This document shows positions 44,139 through 52,138 of a stretch of 64,000 nucleotides of DNA, piece after piece. Each line of letters starts with the position of its first letter. Positions within the stretch are counted from its first letter, which is position 1. The notes beneath the pieces are model-generated. The model had not been told where the DNA came from and made no database searches. It saw only the letters and a program-made list of their open reading frames with translations. The stretch comes from JANQGH01 sp039030175. GTDB taxonomy: Bacteria; Pseudomonadota; Alphaproteobacteria; DSM-16000; Inquilinaceae. The DNA is taken from the NCBI GenBank assembly GCA_039030175.1, contig JBCCER010000003.1:6078-70077 (forward strand). The letters are read 5' to 3'. The position numbers were made by a program, and so were the translations under genes.

Positions 44139-45833
44139 CTATAGGCGCTGCCCCTTGGCCAGCGCTTCGTTGTAAACCGCCAGGCGATCGGCGGTCACAT
44201 CGGTCTGTGCCGCGAAGCTGTCCGGGCTGGCAGCGCGCCACCAGGTAGCATAGGGCGTACTATCCGGGTCGTCGATCAGCTCGTTTTCGCCTAGGAACGG
44301 GAACAGCCGGTCAATTGAGCGTAACTCTACCGACGTGACCCGATGATAGAGGTGATGGGGCTGCAGTTCGTTCGGATGGTTCAGCCCGGCTGCGGCGACC
44401 ATCTCTGTCAGCGTACCGAGCGTATTGTCGTGGAACCGCCGAACCCGCTCGGCCTTATCCTCAATGACCAAGCCGCGCTGCAAGGTGGGATCCTGGGTCG
44501 TCACACCTGTCGGGCAGCGGCCTGTATGGCATTTGAGGGACTGCACGCACCCTACCGAGAACATGAAGGCGCGCGCCGCGTTGCTCCAATCAGCGCCAAT
44601 GGCAGCGTTAGCAGCAAGCGAGAAGCCGCTGACAACTTTGCCGCTGGCCGCCAGTTTTACCTTGCCAGCAAGACCGCAGCCGACAAGTGCGTTGCGCACC
44701 AAGATCAGCCCTTCACGCAACGGCATGCCCAGACGATCGGAGAACTCCAACGGAGCCGCCCCGGTACCGCCTTCCGCGCCGTCAACGACGATGAAGTCGA
44801 GCAAGATTTCACTGTCCAGCATTGCCTTCATGATCGCGAAGACCTCATGGGCATGACCGACACACAGCTTGATGCCGGCCGGCTTGCCACCGGACCACTC
44901 ACGCATTTTGGCGGCAAACTCCACCAACTCTCGCGGTGTCGAAAAGGCAGTGTGATAGGCTGGTGAGATACAATCCTGGCCCTCCGGCACATGCCGGGTC
45001 GCGGCGATTTCGGGAGTAACCTTGGCACCTGGCAAGACGCCGCCATGGCCGGGTTTTGCACCCTGGCTCAGCTTGATTTCGACCATGCGCACTTGATCGT
45101 CGACGGCCTGCTCGGCAAACAGCGCTTGGTCGAAGGTGCCGTCCTTATTGCGGCAGCCGAAATAGCCCGACCCGACTTCCCAAACCAAATCGCCGCCATG
45201 CTTGCGATGATAAGGGCTGATCGAGCCCTCGCCGGTGTCATGATAGAAGCCACCCAGCTTGGCGCCGAGATTCATTGCTTGGATCGCATTGCCGCCCAAA
45301 GCGCCGAAGCTCATGGCCGAGATATTCAGAATCGAGGCCGAATAGGGTTTGTCACATTGTGGACCGCCAACGTCGACGCGGAAGGGCTCGGTCGCCTTGT
45401 CCACCGGTTTGATCGAATGCGACATGAGTTGGTATTCGATCGCGTCAACATCGAGCTCAGTACCGAAAGGATGGGCGTCTTCGTCGCCCTTGGCCCGCGC
45501 ATAGATCAAGGCCCGGTCCATCCGGCTGTAGGGCCGGCCTGACAAATCGTCCTCGACAATGTACTGCCGCATGAACGGGCCGAGATCTTCGAATAACCAG
45601 CGAAAACGCGCTAACAGGGGGAAGTTACGTCTGAGACTATGCCTTGTCTGGTTGCGGTCGAAGGCGCCAACGGCCAGCAAAGGTACAAAGATCACAAGTA
45701 GCCAGAGCCAGCCCGGTGCCCAAATCGAGATGATGATAACGATCAGGGTCAGTAGCCCGATCACTGCCAGGAGCCCAAAACGCATGAAAGTGACAGGCAA
45801 TAGGGGACGATGAGGACCGACGTCTACTGGCAT
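44139..45833 (-). CDS. FMN-binding glutamate synthase family protein
   Basis: This 564-residue protein has two N-terminal membrane segments (about 17-55, including LLAVIGLLTLIVIIISIWAPGWLW), then a GltB-like alpha/beta barrel. The FMN-binding stretch is DFIVVDGAEGGTGAAPLEFSD-like (about 350), and three cysteines in CVQSLKCHTGRCPTG could bind a 3Fe-4S cluster. The amidotransferase domain of true GltB is absent, so it cannot use glutamine itself and its natural reaction is unknown. An ATG at 45833 with GGGAGG eight bases upstream is chosen over a TTG at 45851. Confidence 0.88.
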   Translation of the reverse strand: MPVDVGPHRPLLPVTFMRFGLLAVIGLLTLIVIIISIWAPGWLWLLVIFVPLLAVGAFDRNQTRHSLRRNFPLLARFRWLFEDLGPFMRQYIVEDDLSGRPYSRMDRALIYARAKGDEDAHPFGTELDVDAIEYQLMSHSIKPVDKATEPFRVDVGGPQCDKPYSASILNISAMSFGALGGNAIQAMNLGAKLGGFYHDTGEGSISPYHRKHGGDLVWEVGSGYFGCRNKDGTFDQALFAEQAVDDQVRMVEIKLSQGAKPGHGGVLPGAKVTPEIAATRHVPEGQDCISPAYHTAFSTPRELVEFAAKMREWSGGKPAGIKLCVGHAHEVFAIMKAMLDSEILLDFIVVDGAEGGTGAAPLEFSDRLGMPLREGLILVRNALVGCGLAGKVKLAASGKVVSGFSLAANAAIGADWSNAARAFMFSVGCVQSLKCHTGRCPTGVTTQDPTLQRGLVIEDKAERVRRFHDNTLGTLTEMVAAAGLNHPNELQPHHLYHRVTSVELRSIDRLFPFLGENELIDDPDSTPYATWWRAASPDSFAAQTDVTADRLAVYNEALAKGQRL

Positions 45834-45986
45834 GTCTAGGGCCTCCCGCAAGGATCACTGACAACGACAGGGCCGGCTGGGCGCCGGCAATGGCAAGAAC
45901 TCTACTCCAGACTGCCCGCTAAACGAGAAGAATTTTGCGATGGCCTCGCCCGGTCGAAGCTGGCAAGCGGTTCAAGAATCACACAC

Positions 45987-46574
45987 TTAGCTGGGCTTGT
46001 TACGCGACAACATGATCATCGCGATGCCGGTGCAAAGGAAATTCACCCCAACGAGGAGGCCTAGCAAGAACACCGACGCACCCGGCAGGTTGGCCGCGAT
46101 GAGGATGCCGGCGAGGATGGCAATCACGGCCGAAAAGATCATCCAGCCGCGGCCGGAGTCAGGCTTCAGTTCGAACGCCAGGGCAAGCTGCATGGCGCCC
46201 TCGATCATGAAAAGCACGGCGACGACCAAGGTCAGCGCGATAACGCCAGCGGCCGGATTGATCAGCAAAAACACACCGGCAACCACCTTCAGCAAGGACA
46301 ATAGAAGAGCGCCGAAGAACGGCCCGGTGCCGTGGTAGGAAAAGGCGCCGACAAAGCCGATAATGCCCGCGAAGATGAAGATCCAACCGACCAAAAGCTC
46401 AACCGACAAGGTGGCAACGATCGGAAAGGCGACGGCCAGCAGCCCGATCACCGCCATGGCAATTCCTGTCCAAAACAGCGTTGTGCTGTTCTGGCTGACC
46501 TTGTCGACGAGTTCCTGGGCAGACTCCGGCAGCTGGTTTATTCCGCCATCGTTTGATCCGCTGTCATTGCTCAT
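45987..46574 (-). CDS. HdeD-like (DUF308) membrane protein
   Basis: This 195-residue protein has six hydrophobic segments after a polar N terminus of about 30 residues. The repeated GIxxxxxGFxxAF and LLLxGxVxLIxG-like pattern, including LFWTGIAMAVIGLLAVAFP and PAAGVIALTLVVAVLFMIEGAMQL, is that of HdeD/DUF308. In E. coli HdeD is linked to acid resistance at high cell density; no acid-stress genes lie nearby, so the role is unproven. Confidence 0.88.
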   Translation of the reverse strand: MSNDSGSNDGGINQLPESAQELVDKVSQNSTTLFWTGIAMAVIGLLAVAFPIVATLSVELLVGWIFIFAGIIGFVGAFSYHGTGPFFGALLLSLLKVVAGVFLLINPAAGVIALTLVVAVLFMIEGAMQLALAFELKPDSGRGWMIFSAVIAILAGILIAANLPGASVFLLGLLVGVNFLCTGIAMIMLSRNKPS

Positions 46575-46734
46575 GCGTGCTTTCCCCTCATATCAGAGAT
46601 GCCGGCCGGGCTGACGGCTGCCCCGACAATTGCCCTGCCCCAGCATGTCAGCCACCTCGAATCGAGATTACCGCGCAATGTAGCAGATTGATGCTTTTAG
46701 CGCGCGTACCGCGCGAATAGGCCCAATCCCATCG

Positions 46735-47361
46735 CTACTCGACGGCGGTTTCCGCTGTCATTTCGGCGGCCCAGAGGTCCAGAACGCCGCGCCAGCGCTT
46801 GCGCATCTCTTCCCGCTCATCGGTTGAGGATAGTTTTTCGTGATGGAATCGAACGGCGGTCTTGCCCGGACCGGCTTCGGTCAACGTAATTTGCAGCGTT
46901 GACGACGTGCCGCTTGCCGGCCGCCAGGTAAGACGAACGCGGTCCAAGGGTTTGACGACGCGGAACTCACCTTCAATGCCTTCCGATGTCAGATAGCGTG
47001 TACCCTTTTCCACGGTAGCGGACGGCTCATTACCCAACCATGTCGAGATCCCCGCCGGCGAGGTAATCAACTGCCACGCCGGCTCCACATCCAAGGGCAA
47101 CGTGCACTGAACACCGACTTGAAAGCCAGCATCGGCGGTTTGGCCGACCACCCGCCTACCGTGCATCTTTTCATATCCGACCGTCACAGTCTGCTGCCAC
47201 CAGCCGGATAGGTCCTCGGTGGCCTTCAGATGGGCGACGATCTCCTTGTGCGACCAGCTTGCTGCGCCTGCATCGTCCAGGACTCGGCGCCATTCGGCCC
47301 AGTCGCGGCCTGTTGCCGTTCTCACCGCTTCATCCGACGCGTTCTCGATCCTCGTAGCCAC
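46735..47361 (-). CDS. DUF4287-SRPBCC fusion protein
   Basis: This 208-residue protein starts at GTG with GGAG upstream. Residues 1-70 match DUF4287 (SDEAVRTATGRDWAEWRRVLD, then KEIVAHL and WWQQTVTVGYEKMHGRR). Residues about 80-200 form a Bet v1/AHSA1-type SRPBCC domain with LPLDVEPAWQLITSPAGISTWLG and VRLTWRP. AHSA1-like domains bind hydrophobic ligands or Hsp90 homologues, but the bacterial members are mostly uncharacterised. It is divergent from another SRPBCC gene, sharing a 150-bp intergenic region. Confidence 0.8.
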   Translation of the reverse strand: MATRIENASDEAVRTATGRDWAEWRRVLDDAGAASWSHKEIVAHLKATEDLSGWWQQTVTVGYEKMHGRRVVGQTADAGFQVGVQCTLPLDVEPAWQLITSPAGISTWLGNEPSATVEKGTRYLTSEGIEGEFRVVKPLDRVRLTWRPASGTSSTLQITLTEAGPGKTAVRFHHEKLSSTDEREEMRKRWRGVLDLWAAEMTAETAVE

Positions 47362-47446
47362 GGCCCATCTCCGTTCGATGGGCCCAACACTATCAAGATC
47401 CCCTTTCCCCGAACACCGGGCTTCTAGCCAACGGTTTGTCCGCAGC

Positions 47447-47476
47447 TTGACATTAAAGTATTTGCTTTAATATAGT
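47447..47476 (+). promoter_or_regulatory. Promoter with embedded palindromic operator, SRPBCC-ArsR operon
   Basis: TTGACA (47447-47452), 18-base spacer, TATAGT (47471-47476), a near-consensus promoter. The spacer is exactly an inverted repeat TTAAAG-TATTTG-CTTTAA (47453-47470). An AT-rich palindrome between -35 and -10 is where an ArsR repressor usually binds, and an ArsR-family gene lies in the downstream operon, so autoregulation is likely but inferred. Confidence 0.65.
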
Positions 47477-47512
47477 CTCGCGAGATTGCGAATTTGGCGA
47501 AGGAGAACATCG

Positions 47513-47980
47513 ATGTCTGACGAAAGCTTCACCTTGGAGGTTGCACTCAAAGCGCCGCCGCAAGACGTCTACGCGGCGTTGGCTACCGAAAGCGGAATCA
47601 AGGGATGGTGGACGCGAGATTGCGAGGTCGGCGATGCGGTGGGCGATCGGGCGGTGTTTCGGTTCGGAAAGATGGTCGATGTCATGCGCATCGATGCGCT
47701 GGAACCGGGCCGCGAAGTCCGCTGGCACGTGCTGGAACAGAAAAACCACCTGGCCGATAGTATGGACAACAACAGCGAGTGGGTCGGGACAGAGATCGTC
47801 TTCGCCCTGACCAAGGCTCCGGACGGCGGCACCATGCTACGCTTCCGGCATGAGGGGCTGACGCCGGACCTTGCTTGCTACAAGATCTGTGACGATGGCT
47901 GGAACCACTTTATGCGCACCAGCCTGCCCGGACTGCTCGACAATGGCGAGGGACTGCCCTATCAGGCCATCGCGAGCTAA
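47513..47980 (+). CDS. SRPBCC (AHSA1-like) protein 1
   Basis: This 155-residue protein is a single SRPBCC domain: FTLEVALKAPPQDVYAALATESGIKGWWT, then VFRFG and REVRWHVLE, and the C-terminal helix NHFMRTSLPGLLDNGEG. The ATG follows AAGGAG at proper spacing; the longer frame at 47486 is discounted. It is the first gene after the palindromic promoter and precedes an ArsR gene by 40 bases. Ligand unknown. Confidence 0.85.
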   Translation: MSDESFTLEVALKAPPQDVYAALATESGIKGWWTRDCEVGDAVGDRAVFRFGKMVDVMRIDALEPGREVRWHVLEQKNHLADSMDNNSEWVGTEIVFALTKAPDGGTMLRFRHEGLTPDLACYKICDDGWNHFMRTSLPGLLDNGEGLPYQAIAS

Positions 47981-48020
47981 AGATAGTGCAGTTGGCAAGC
48001 CCGGTGATCGGCCGCTATAG

Positions 48021-48359
48021 ATGGCCGTGATGCAAACCAACCGCGCCGCTCCGTCCTCGGGCGATGTCTTTCATGCCGTGGCGGATGCTAATCGACGCAA
48101 GCTGCTAGACCTCTTGTCGGATGGCGAGCGGCCCGTGCAAGACCTCGTGCCGCATTTCGATATGACCTTTCAAGCCGTGTCCCAGCACTTGCACATCTTG
48201 GCGGAGGCTGGCTTGGTCACCCGCCGCAAGCAGGGCCGCTATCGCTACTATCGGGCCCAGCCGGCCGGCCTCCAGGATGTTCACGACTGGACCGGCCGCT
48301 ACCGCGCGTTCTGGGAGAATAGGCTCGAGCGTCTCGGCAGCGTTCTTGATGAGACATGA
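48021..48359 (+). CDS. ArsR-family transcriptional regulator
   Basis: This 112-residue protein is a winged helix-turn-helix regulator: VFHAVADANRRKLLDLLSDGERPVQDL, recognition helix region FDMTFQAVSQHLHILAEAGLV, wing RRKQGRYRYYRAQP, and a C-terminal tail with WENRLERL, the subtype that accompanies AHSA1 proteins. The metal-binding ELCVCDL-type cysteines of true ArsR are absent, so a non-metal signal is expected. Starts at ATG 48021, or 48030. Overlaps the next gene as ATGA. Confidence 0.88.
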   Translation: MAVMQTNRAAPSSGDVFHAVADANRRKLLDLLSDGERPVQDLVPHFDMTFQAVSQHLHILAEAGLVTRRKQGRYRYYRAQPAGLQDVHDWTGRYRAFWENRLERLGSVLDET

Positions 48360-48763
48360 GCTTCAATCTCGACTTTGAAAAGCACTACCCGCACCCGCCT
48401 GAGAGGGTCTGGCAGGCCTTGGTATCGCCGGATTCATTGGCGCGCTGGCTGATGCCTAACGATTTCGAGCCGATCATCGGCCGGGTTTCGAAGTTTCGCT
48501 TTCCACGCGGCGACTGCGACGGAGAAGAAGGCATCGTTCTAGTCGAAGTCGAAGAAATCGAACGACCAGAATGCATGGTCTGGCTGTGGCGCAATACCGA
48601 CCAGGACGAGACAACGCGTGTGACGTTTACTTTGAAGCCCAGTAACGGCGGGACGCTGCTGCGTCTCAACCACCGCGATATCACGACAGAAGCCGAAGCC
48701 GCCAGCCTTGGCGGAGGTTGGCCGGGTAAGCTGGCAAGCTTGCAAGAGCTTCTCGGGCCCTAG
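48356..48763 (+). CDS. SRPBCC (AHSA1-like) protein 2
   Basis: This 135-residue SRPBCC protein begins FDLDFEKHYPHPPERVWQAL-like (FNLDFEKHYPHPPERVWQ), with DSLARWLMP and VSKFRF, then ECMVWLWRN and the C-terminal helix LGGGWPGKLASLQELL. The direct ArsR-AHSA1 overlap is a common genetic pair. Together with the upstream SRPBCC gene it makes a three-gene operon of two ligand-binding-fold proteins and one repressor. Confidence 0.87.
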   Translation: MSFNLDFEKHYPHPPERVWQALVSPDSLARWLMPNDFEPIIGRVSKFRFPRGDCDGEEGIVLVEVEEIERPECMVWLWRNTDQDETTRVTFTLKPSNGGTLLRLNHRDITTEAEAASLGGGWPGKLASLQELLGP

Positions 48764-48875
48764 ACTCGCAAGGACGGCGCCGCTCTGCGACACCGTCCCT
48801 ACCCTCTTAGGCCTCCTTGCACCGCCTAAGTATGTTCGTATTCGGTTATGCGTCTATCCGGCTGTTATCCGGGTG

Positions 48876-49178
48876 TCAGATTTCCGCGGAAATCGCTTGG
48901 CCACCAGCAAGATCGCAGGCCTCAAACGATCCGACGTCCATCTGCGTGCCACCGATGTCACAGGCCACGACCAGGTTGGCGGGATATACATCATCGAGCG
49001 CAAAAATGGTTGGACCTTCGTTCAATCCAGCTGCGGACTCGGCAAGCTCATGGGTTATCGTGGCACCGGAATTCATATCGGCCGGATGATAAGCTGCGTT
49101 CGCGGCGCCAAATCCCATTGTGGTCGCCAGTGCAATCGCTGCGGCTGCCGTCACTGCTCCATTCTTCACCTTTGCCAT
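48876..49178 (-). CDS. Small secreted protein of unknown function
   Basis: This 100-residue protein starts with a clear Sec signal peptide (VKNGAVTAAAAIALATTMGF then AANA, cleavage about residue 28). The mature part is acidic, about 70 residues, with two cysteines (in VVACDIGG and FEACDLAGG) about 17 apart that could form a disulfide, and the text AYHPADMNSGATITHELAESAAGLNEG. AAGGAGG lies just upstream; the second ATG (49178) has the better spacing. I do not recognise the family. It is surrounded by AT-rich, poorly coding DNA. Long competing frames on the plus strand lack ribosome sites. Confidence 0.6.
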   Translation of the reverse strand: MAKVKNGAVTAAAAIALATTMGFGAANAAYHPADMNSGATITHELAESAAGLNEGPTIFALDDVYPANLVVACDIGGTQMDVGSFEACDLAGGQAISAEI

Positions 49179-49181
49179 CAT

Positions 49182-49669
49182 GTCCTCCTTTCAATGAGTC
49201 ACTCGGTCTCAAACCGGGCCCAGATTGGCAATCGGGCCCAAAATCTCGGAGGCCGGTTGGAAGCGACACGTGCTGCCCCGGCCGTTCAAAAAGCCGGCGA
49301 GCCGCGTGTCTCAAAGAAAGACGGTCAAGGCTAGGATTTGACCAGTGGTCCTTATCGACTGCCGAGTTCAATTACTCCACAAAGAACACGGCCCGCCGGA
49401 ATTTAAAATAACTAACTCTTTTTTACTTCTAAAGGACGGATCATAACTTCCTTCACATTATGTTTCAGAATATTACAACCTCGCCTTATACTGAATAGGT
49501 GGGTTGAATACTCAGAAATGTCAACAGGGTTTGATTGGATTTTTGACGGATTCTTAACGCTAATCCGGCCCGGGGGCTCGGATGTCGAAACTCGACCGCA
49601 GAGGCCTTCCTTTCTTGTTTAGTTCGCGCTTGTTATCGTGCGTCAAATGTCTTGGTCCGGAGGGAAATG
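49182..49669 (+). other. AT-rich intergenic stretch
   Basis: No convincing gene is seen. The part from about 49380 to 49560 is visibly richer in A and T than the rest of the window, with runs such as TTTAAAATAACTAAC and TTTTTT. It should hold the promoters of the divergent genes at 49178 (minus) and 49670 (plus); a TTGATT-N17-TTAACG pair at about 49531-49559 is a weak candidate for the latter. Confidence 0.5.
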
Positions 49670-50284
49670 ATGAGCCGACTGATCGGCATCTTTGCGAGCT
49701 TGTTTGCCCTTCTCTTGCTCGCGGCCTGCATCCGCTACCCATTAGACATGACGGAAGAAGAGTGGCTGCGGCTAACGCCCGCGCAACAGCAGGAGGCAAG
49801 AATTGCCGACGCGGAGCTGCGGCGCGCGCAAGCCGAGCAGGCGGCGGCCGAAGCTGCGGCGCGCGCGCTTGAAGAGCGCAACCGGCTGATCGAGGCCTAT
49901 CGCAACGCCAGACCCGGGGACATCGTCTATTGCGAAATCGACCCGCCTGAAAACTCTTACGGTCGCATTCTGATTCAGCCAGCCAGCGTCACCCTGGTCG
50001 ACCGCGAAAGCAGGCGTCTACAAGTCTTGACCGAGAGCCCCCGCCGCACGGAGACAGTCTGGCTTAGTCGCAAGAGCGGCGGCAATGTCGAGCTGTGCGA
50101 GTCAAACTTCTCGGGCACGGGTCCGGTCGGCGCCTGCGACTCGATCTGGTCGATCGATATGGCGTTCGGTCGCCCTGGTTCGACAGGGATCAGTTGGGTC
50201 TCTGCTCTACGCGGCGGCACGCTGACCTGCGAAACCATCGACAGTTTCGGCTCGCCATTTGGGGTCCCGCCCTACCTGCTCTAG
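49670..50284 (+). CDS. Lipoprotein with coiled-coil segment, unknown function
   Basis: This 204-residue protein has a lipoprotein signal peptide (LIGIFASLFALLLLAAC, lipidated Cys about residue 20). An Ala/Glu/Arg-rich coiled coil follows (about 36-75, with AQQQEARIADAELRRAQAEQ), then a beta-rich domain with four cysteines (VYCEIDPP, VELCESN, GACDS, LTCETID) suited to two disulfides. GGAGGG sits five bases from ATG 49670; another ATG overlaps it at 49667. No family is recognised. It is probably in the same transcript as the next gene, 12 bases away. Confidence 0.7.
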   Translation: MSRLIGIFASLFALLLLAACIRYPLDMTEEEWLRLTPAQQQEARIADAELRRAQAEQAAAEAAARALEERNRLIEAYRNARPGDIVYCEIDPPENSYGRILIQPASVTLVDRESRRLQVLTESPRRTETVWLSRKSGGNVELCESNFSGTGPVGACDSIWSIDMAFGRPGSTGISWVSALRGGTLTCETIDSFGSPFGVPPYLL

Positions 50285-50296
50285 GCACATCGAGAC

Positions 50297-50827
50297 ATGC
50301 CAACCCTTGCTGACGACCTAGCGGAAATCGATCGGGCAATCGCGTCATTCGACGGCAGCCACGTTGCCCCGCTGCGCGACACGGCCTCTGCCATCGCGCC
50401 CACCAAGACGATCATCGGCCACTTGATCAACCGCAGCAACGAGCGGGACGACCCCACCCAGACAGCGACATCGTGGCTGATCAAGCACTATCTCGAACAG
50501 GGCGCAGACCTAACTAGCACGCATAACGCTGACATTGTCGGCCTTGCAGTAAAACTCGGGCCTTGGCAGGCGCGTCTGCACTTTGCCCAGTCCTTCGCCT
50601 GGCTAACCATCCCAAACAACCAAGCAGCGACAGTCGCCAAGATCTTGGGGGACTGGTTCGCGTCGGAGCATAAATTTCTTCGGGCGTGGGCGTGCGACGC
50701 ACTCTGGCGATTGGGTCGTCAGCACCAACAGTTTCGACAAATGGCCCTCGACATCGTCTTGCAAGCCGAGGCGGACCCGGCGGCATCAGTGAGAGCCCGG
50801 GCTCGAAATCTCTTGAAGCTGAAATAG
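50297..50827 (+). CDS. Helical-repeat protein of unknown function
   Basis: This 176-residue protein is predicted all-helical, with no signal or membrane segment. Segments such as WQARLHFAQSFAWLTI, FASEHKFLRAWACDALWRLG and RQMALDIVLQAEADPAASVRARARNLLKL have the paired amphipathic-helix spacing and terminal A.VRARA pattern of HEAT repeats. HEAT domains are protein-protein scaffolds. The substrate is not predictable. Follows the lipoprotein gene closely. Confidence 0.6.
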   Translation: MPTLADDLAEIDRAIASFDGSHVAPLRDTASAIAPTKTIIGHLINRSNERDDPTQTATSWLIKHYLEQGADLTSTHNADIVGLAVKLGPWQARLHFAQSFAWLTIPNNQAATVAKILGDWFASEHKFLRAWACDALWRLGRQHQQFRQMALDIVLQAEADPAASVRARARNLLKLK

Positions 50828-50926
50828 TCAGCTACTTTCACTGTCCCGGTGAAGCCGATCCACGGGCTTTGACCACCGATCAACTTTATCCTTCGCTTGC
50901 GGTAACCTGTGGGCTATCGCAACCTG

Positions 50927-52138
50927 ATGCCGGCCATGGATGAATGCCATTCCATCGATAGTTCACCTGCCCTTAGGACCTGGCTGCTGACCTTTGCGGT
51001 CGCCGTCGTCGGATGCAATTCGCTGGTGCTCAGCCCCATACTGACCGATGTCGCCAGAGACTTTGTCGCGACGCCAGCGCAGACCGCACGTGCGATTGCT
51101 GGCTTTGGCGGCATGACAGCCCTGTCCGCCTTTTTCTTCGCGCGCCAGATCGACCGGATTGGACCATGGCAAGTTCTGGTCACTGGTATGACTGTGGCGA
51201 TCATGGCGATCGGCGCCAGTGCCGCCGCAACCTCTTGGCCGATATTGGCACTGGCCCAGGGTGTCGCAGGTCTAGGCGCCGGGTTGGTCTTGCCGGCGAC
51301 CTATCACATGGCGACCAGCGTCTCGACCGGCGACACCGGCCCTCGGGTCGTTGGGCGGGTTCTGGCCGGCTGGTCGCTCTCGATGGTGCTGGGTGTTCCC
51401 GCAGCGGCCTTGCTGACCGATCTGTTAGGCTGGCGATCGGTCTTCCTGGTTCTAGCCGCACTTGGATTGATGTTGCTGGTCGGGTTCATAGCGAAGCTGC
51501 CGCGACCTACGCGGCACCCAGACGCCACGCACGAAGGGCGCCTAGCGCCCCTTAAGGTACCGACGGTTCCGGTTCTTCTGGTCACGTGCTTTGCCTTCAT
51601 GATCGGGTTTTATGGGGTCTATCCCTTTGTCGGCGATCATCTGCGACAAAGCCACGGCATCTCGGCGACGATGGCCGGAATGTTCGTCCTGACCTACGGC
51701 GTGGGATTTGGGCTTGCCAGCTTGGCGGTGGGGGTCGTTGTTCGTGTCGGCGCTCGGCGCCTGTTTCTAGCGGTTCTATTTGCCGTAGCAGTGACATACG
51801 CCTTGCTAATCGTCGCGACCAACGCCCTATGGTCGACATTGCTTTTGTCCGCGCTTTGGGGCTTTGGCAACCATTTCGGCCTGAACACGCTAGTGATGCA
51901 GTTGTCGCGTGCTGATCCGTCCCGACGCGGTGCTATTCTCGGGTTGAACAGCGCGGTCACATACGTCGCATCGTTCGTGGCAGCCTCTGTCTTTGGCGAG
52001 GTCTACACTGAAATCGGATTCGCGGCGATCTGCTGGATGGCCTGCTTGTCCTTGGTATGTGGCGCCTTACTCGTGATCGTTGCGCTGCCAACTCGGCAAA
52101 ATGCAGATCGCTCGCTACCCGGCCAAGGCAGTGCCTAG
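50927..52138 (+). CDS. MFS transporter
   Basis: This protein of about 403 residues has twelve hydrophobic segments in two six-helix halves. FARQIDRIGPWQVLV is close to the loop 2-3 signature of the major facilitator superfamily, and the wording AVVGCNSLVLSPILTDVARDF resembles the AraJ/YdhP drug-efflux branch. No substrate can be named. The start is uncertain (GTG 50909, ATG 50927 or 50936), since none has a clear ribosome site. Its stop overlaps the esterase gene stop on the opposite strand by four bases. Confidence 0.85.
   Translation: MPAMDECHSIDSSPALRTWLLTFAVAVVGCNSLVLSPILTDVARDFVATPAQTARAIAGFGGMTALSAFFFARQIDRIGPWQVLVTGMTVAIMAIGASAAATSWPILALAQGVAGLGAGLVLPATYHMATSVSTGDTGPRVVGRVLAGWSLSMVLGVPAAALLTDLLGWRSVFLVLAALGLMLLVGFIAKLPRPTRHPDATHEGRLAPLKVPTVPVLLVTCFAFMIGFYGVYPFVGDHLRQSHGISATMAGMFVLTYGVGFGLASLAVGVVVRVGARRLFLAVLFAVAVTYALLIVATNALWSTLLLSALWGFGNHFGLNTLVMQLSRADPSRRGAILGLNSAVTYVASFVAASVFGEVYTEIGFAAICWMACLSLVCGALLVIVALPTRQNADRSLPGQGSA

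Noticed and set aside
48845..48872. Two direct copies of TATCCGG near the end of the secreted-protein gene
   Set aside because: Only seven bases and two copies; chance cannot be excluded and no element boundaries are seen.
48708..49411. Two plus-strand frames (up to 208 codons) opposite the small secreted protein
   Set aside because: They lack ribosome-binding sites and signal or domain features, while the minus-strand frame has both a ribosome site and a signal peptide.
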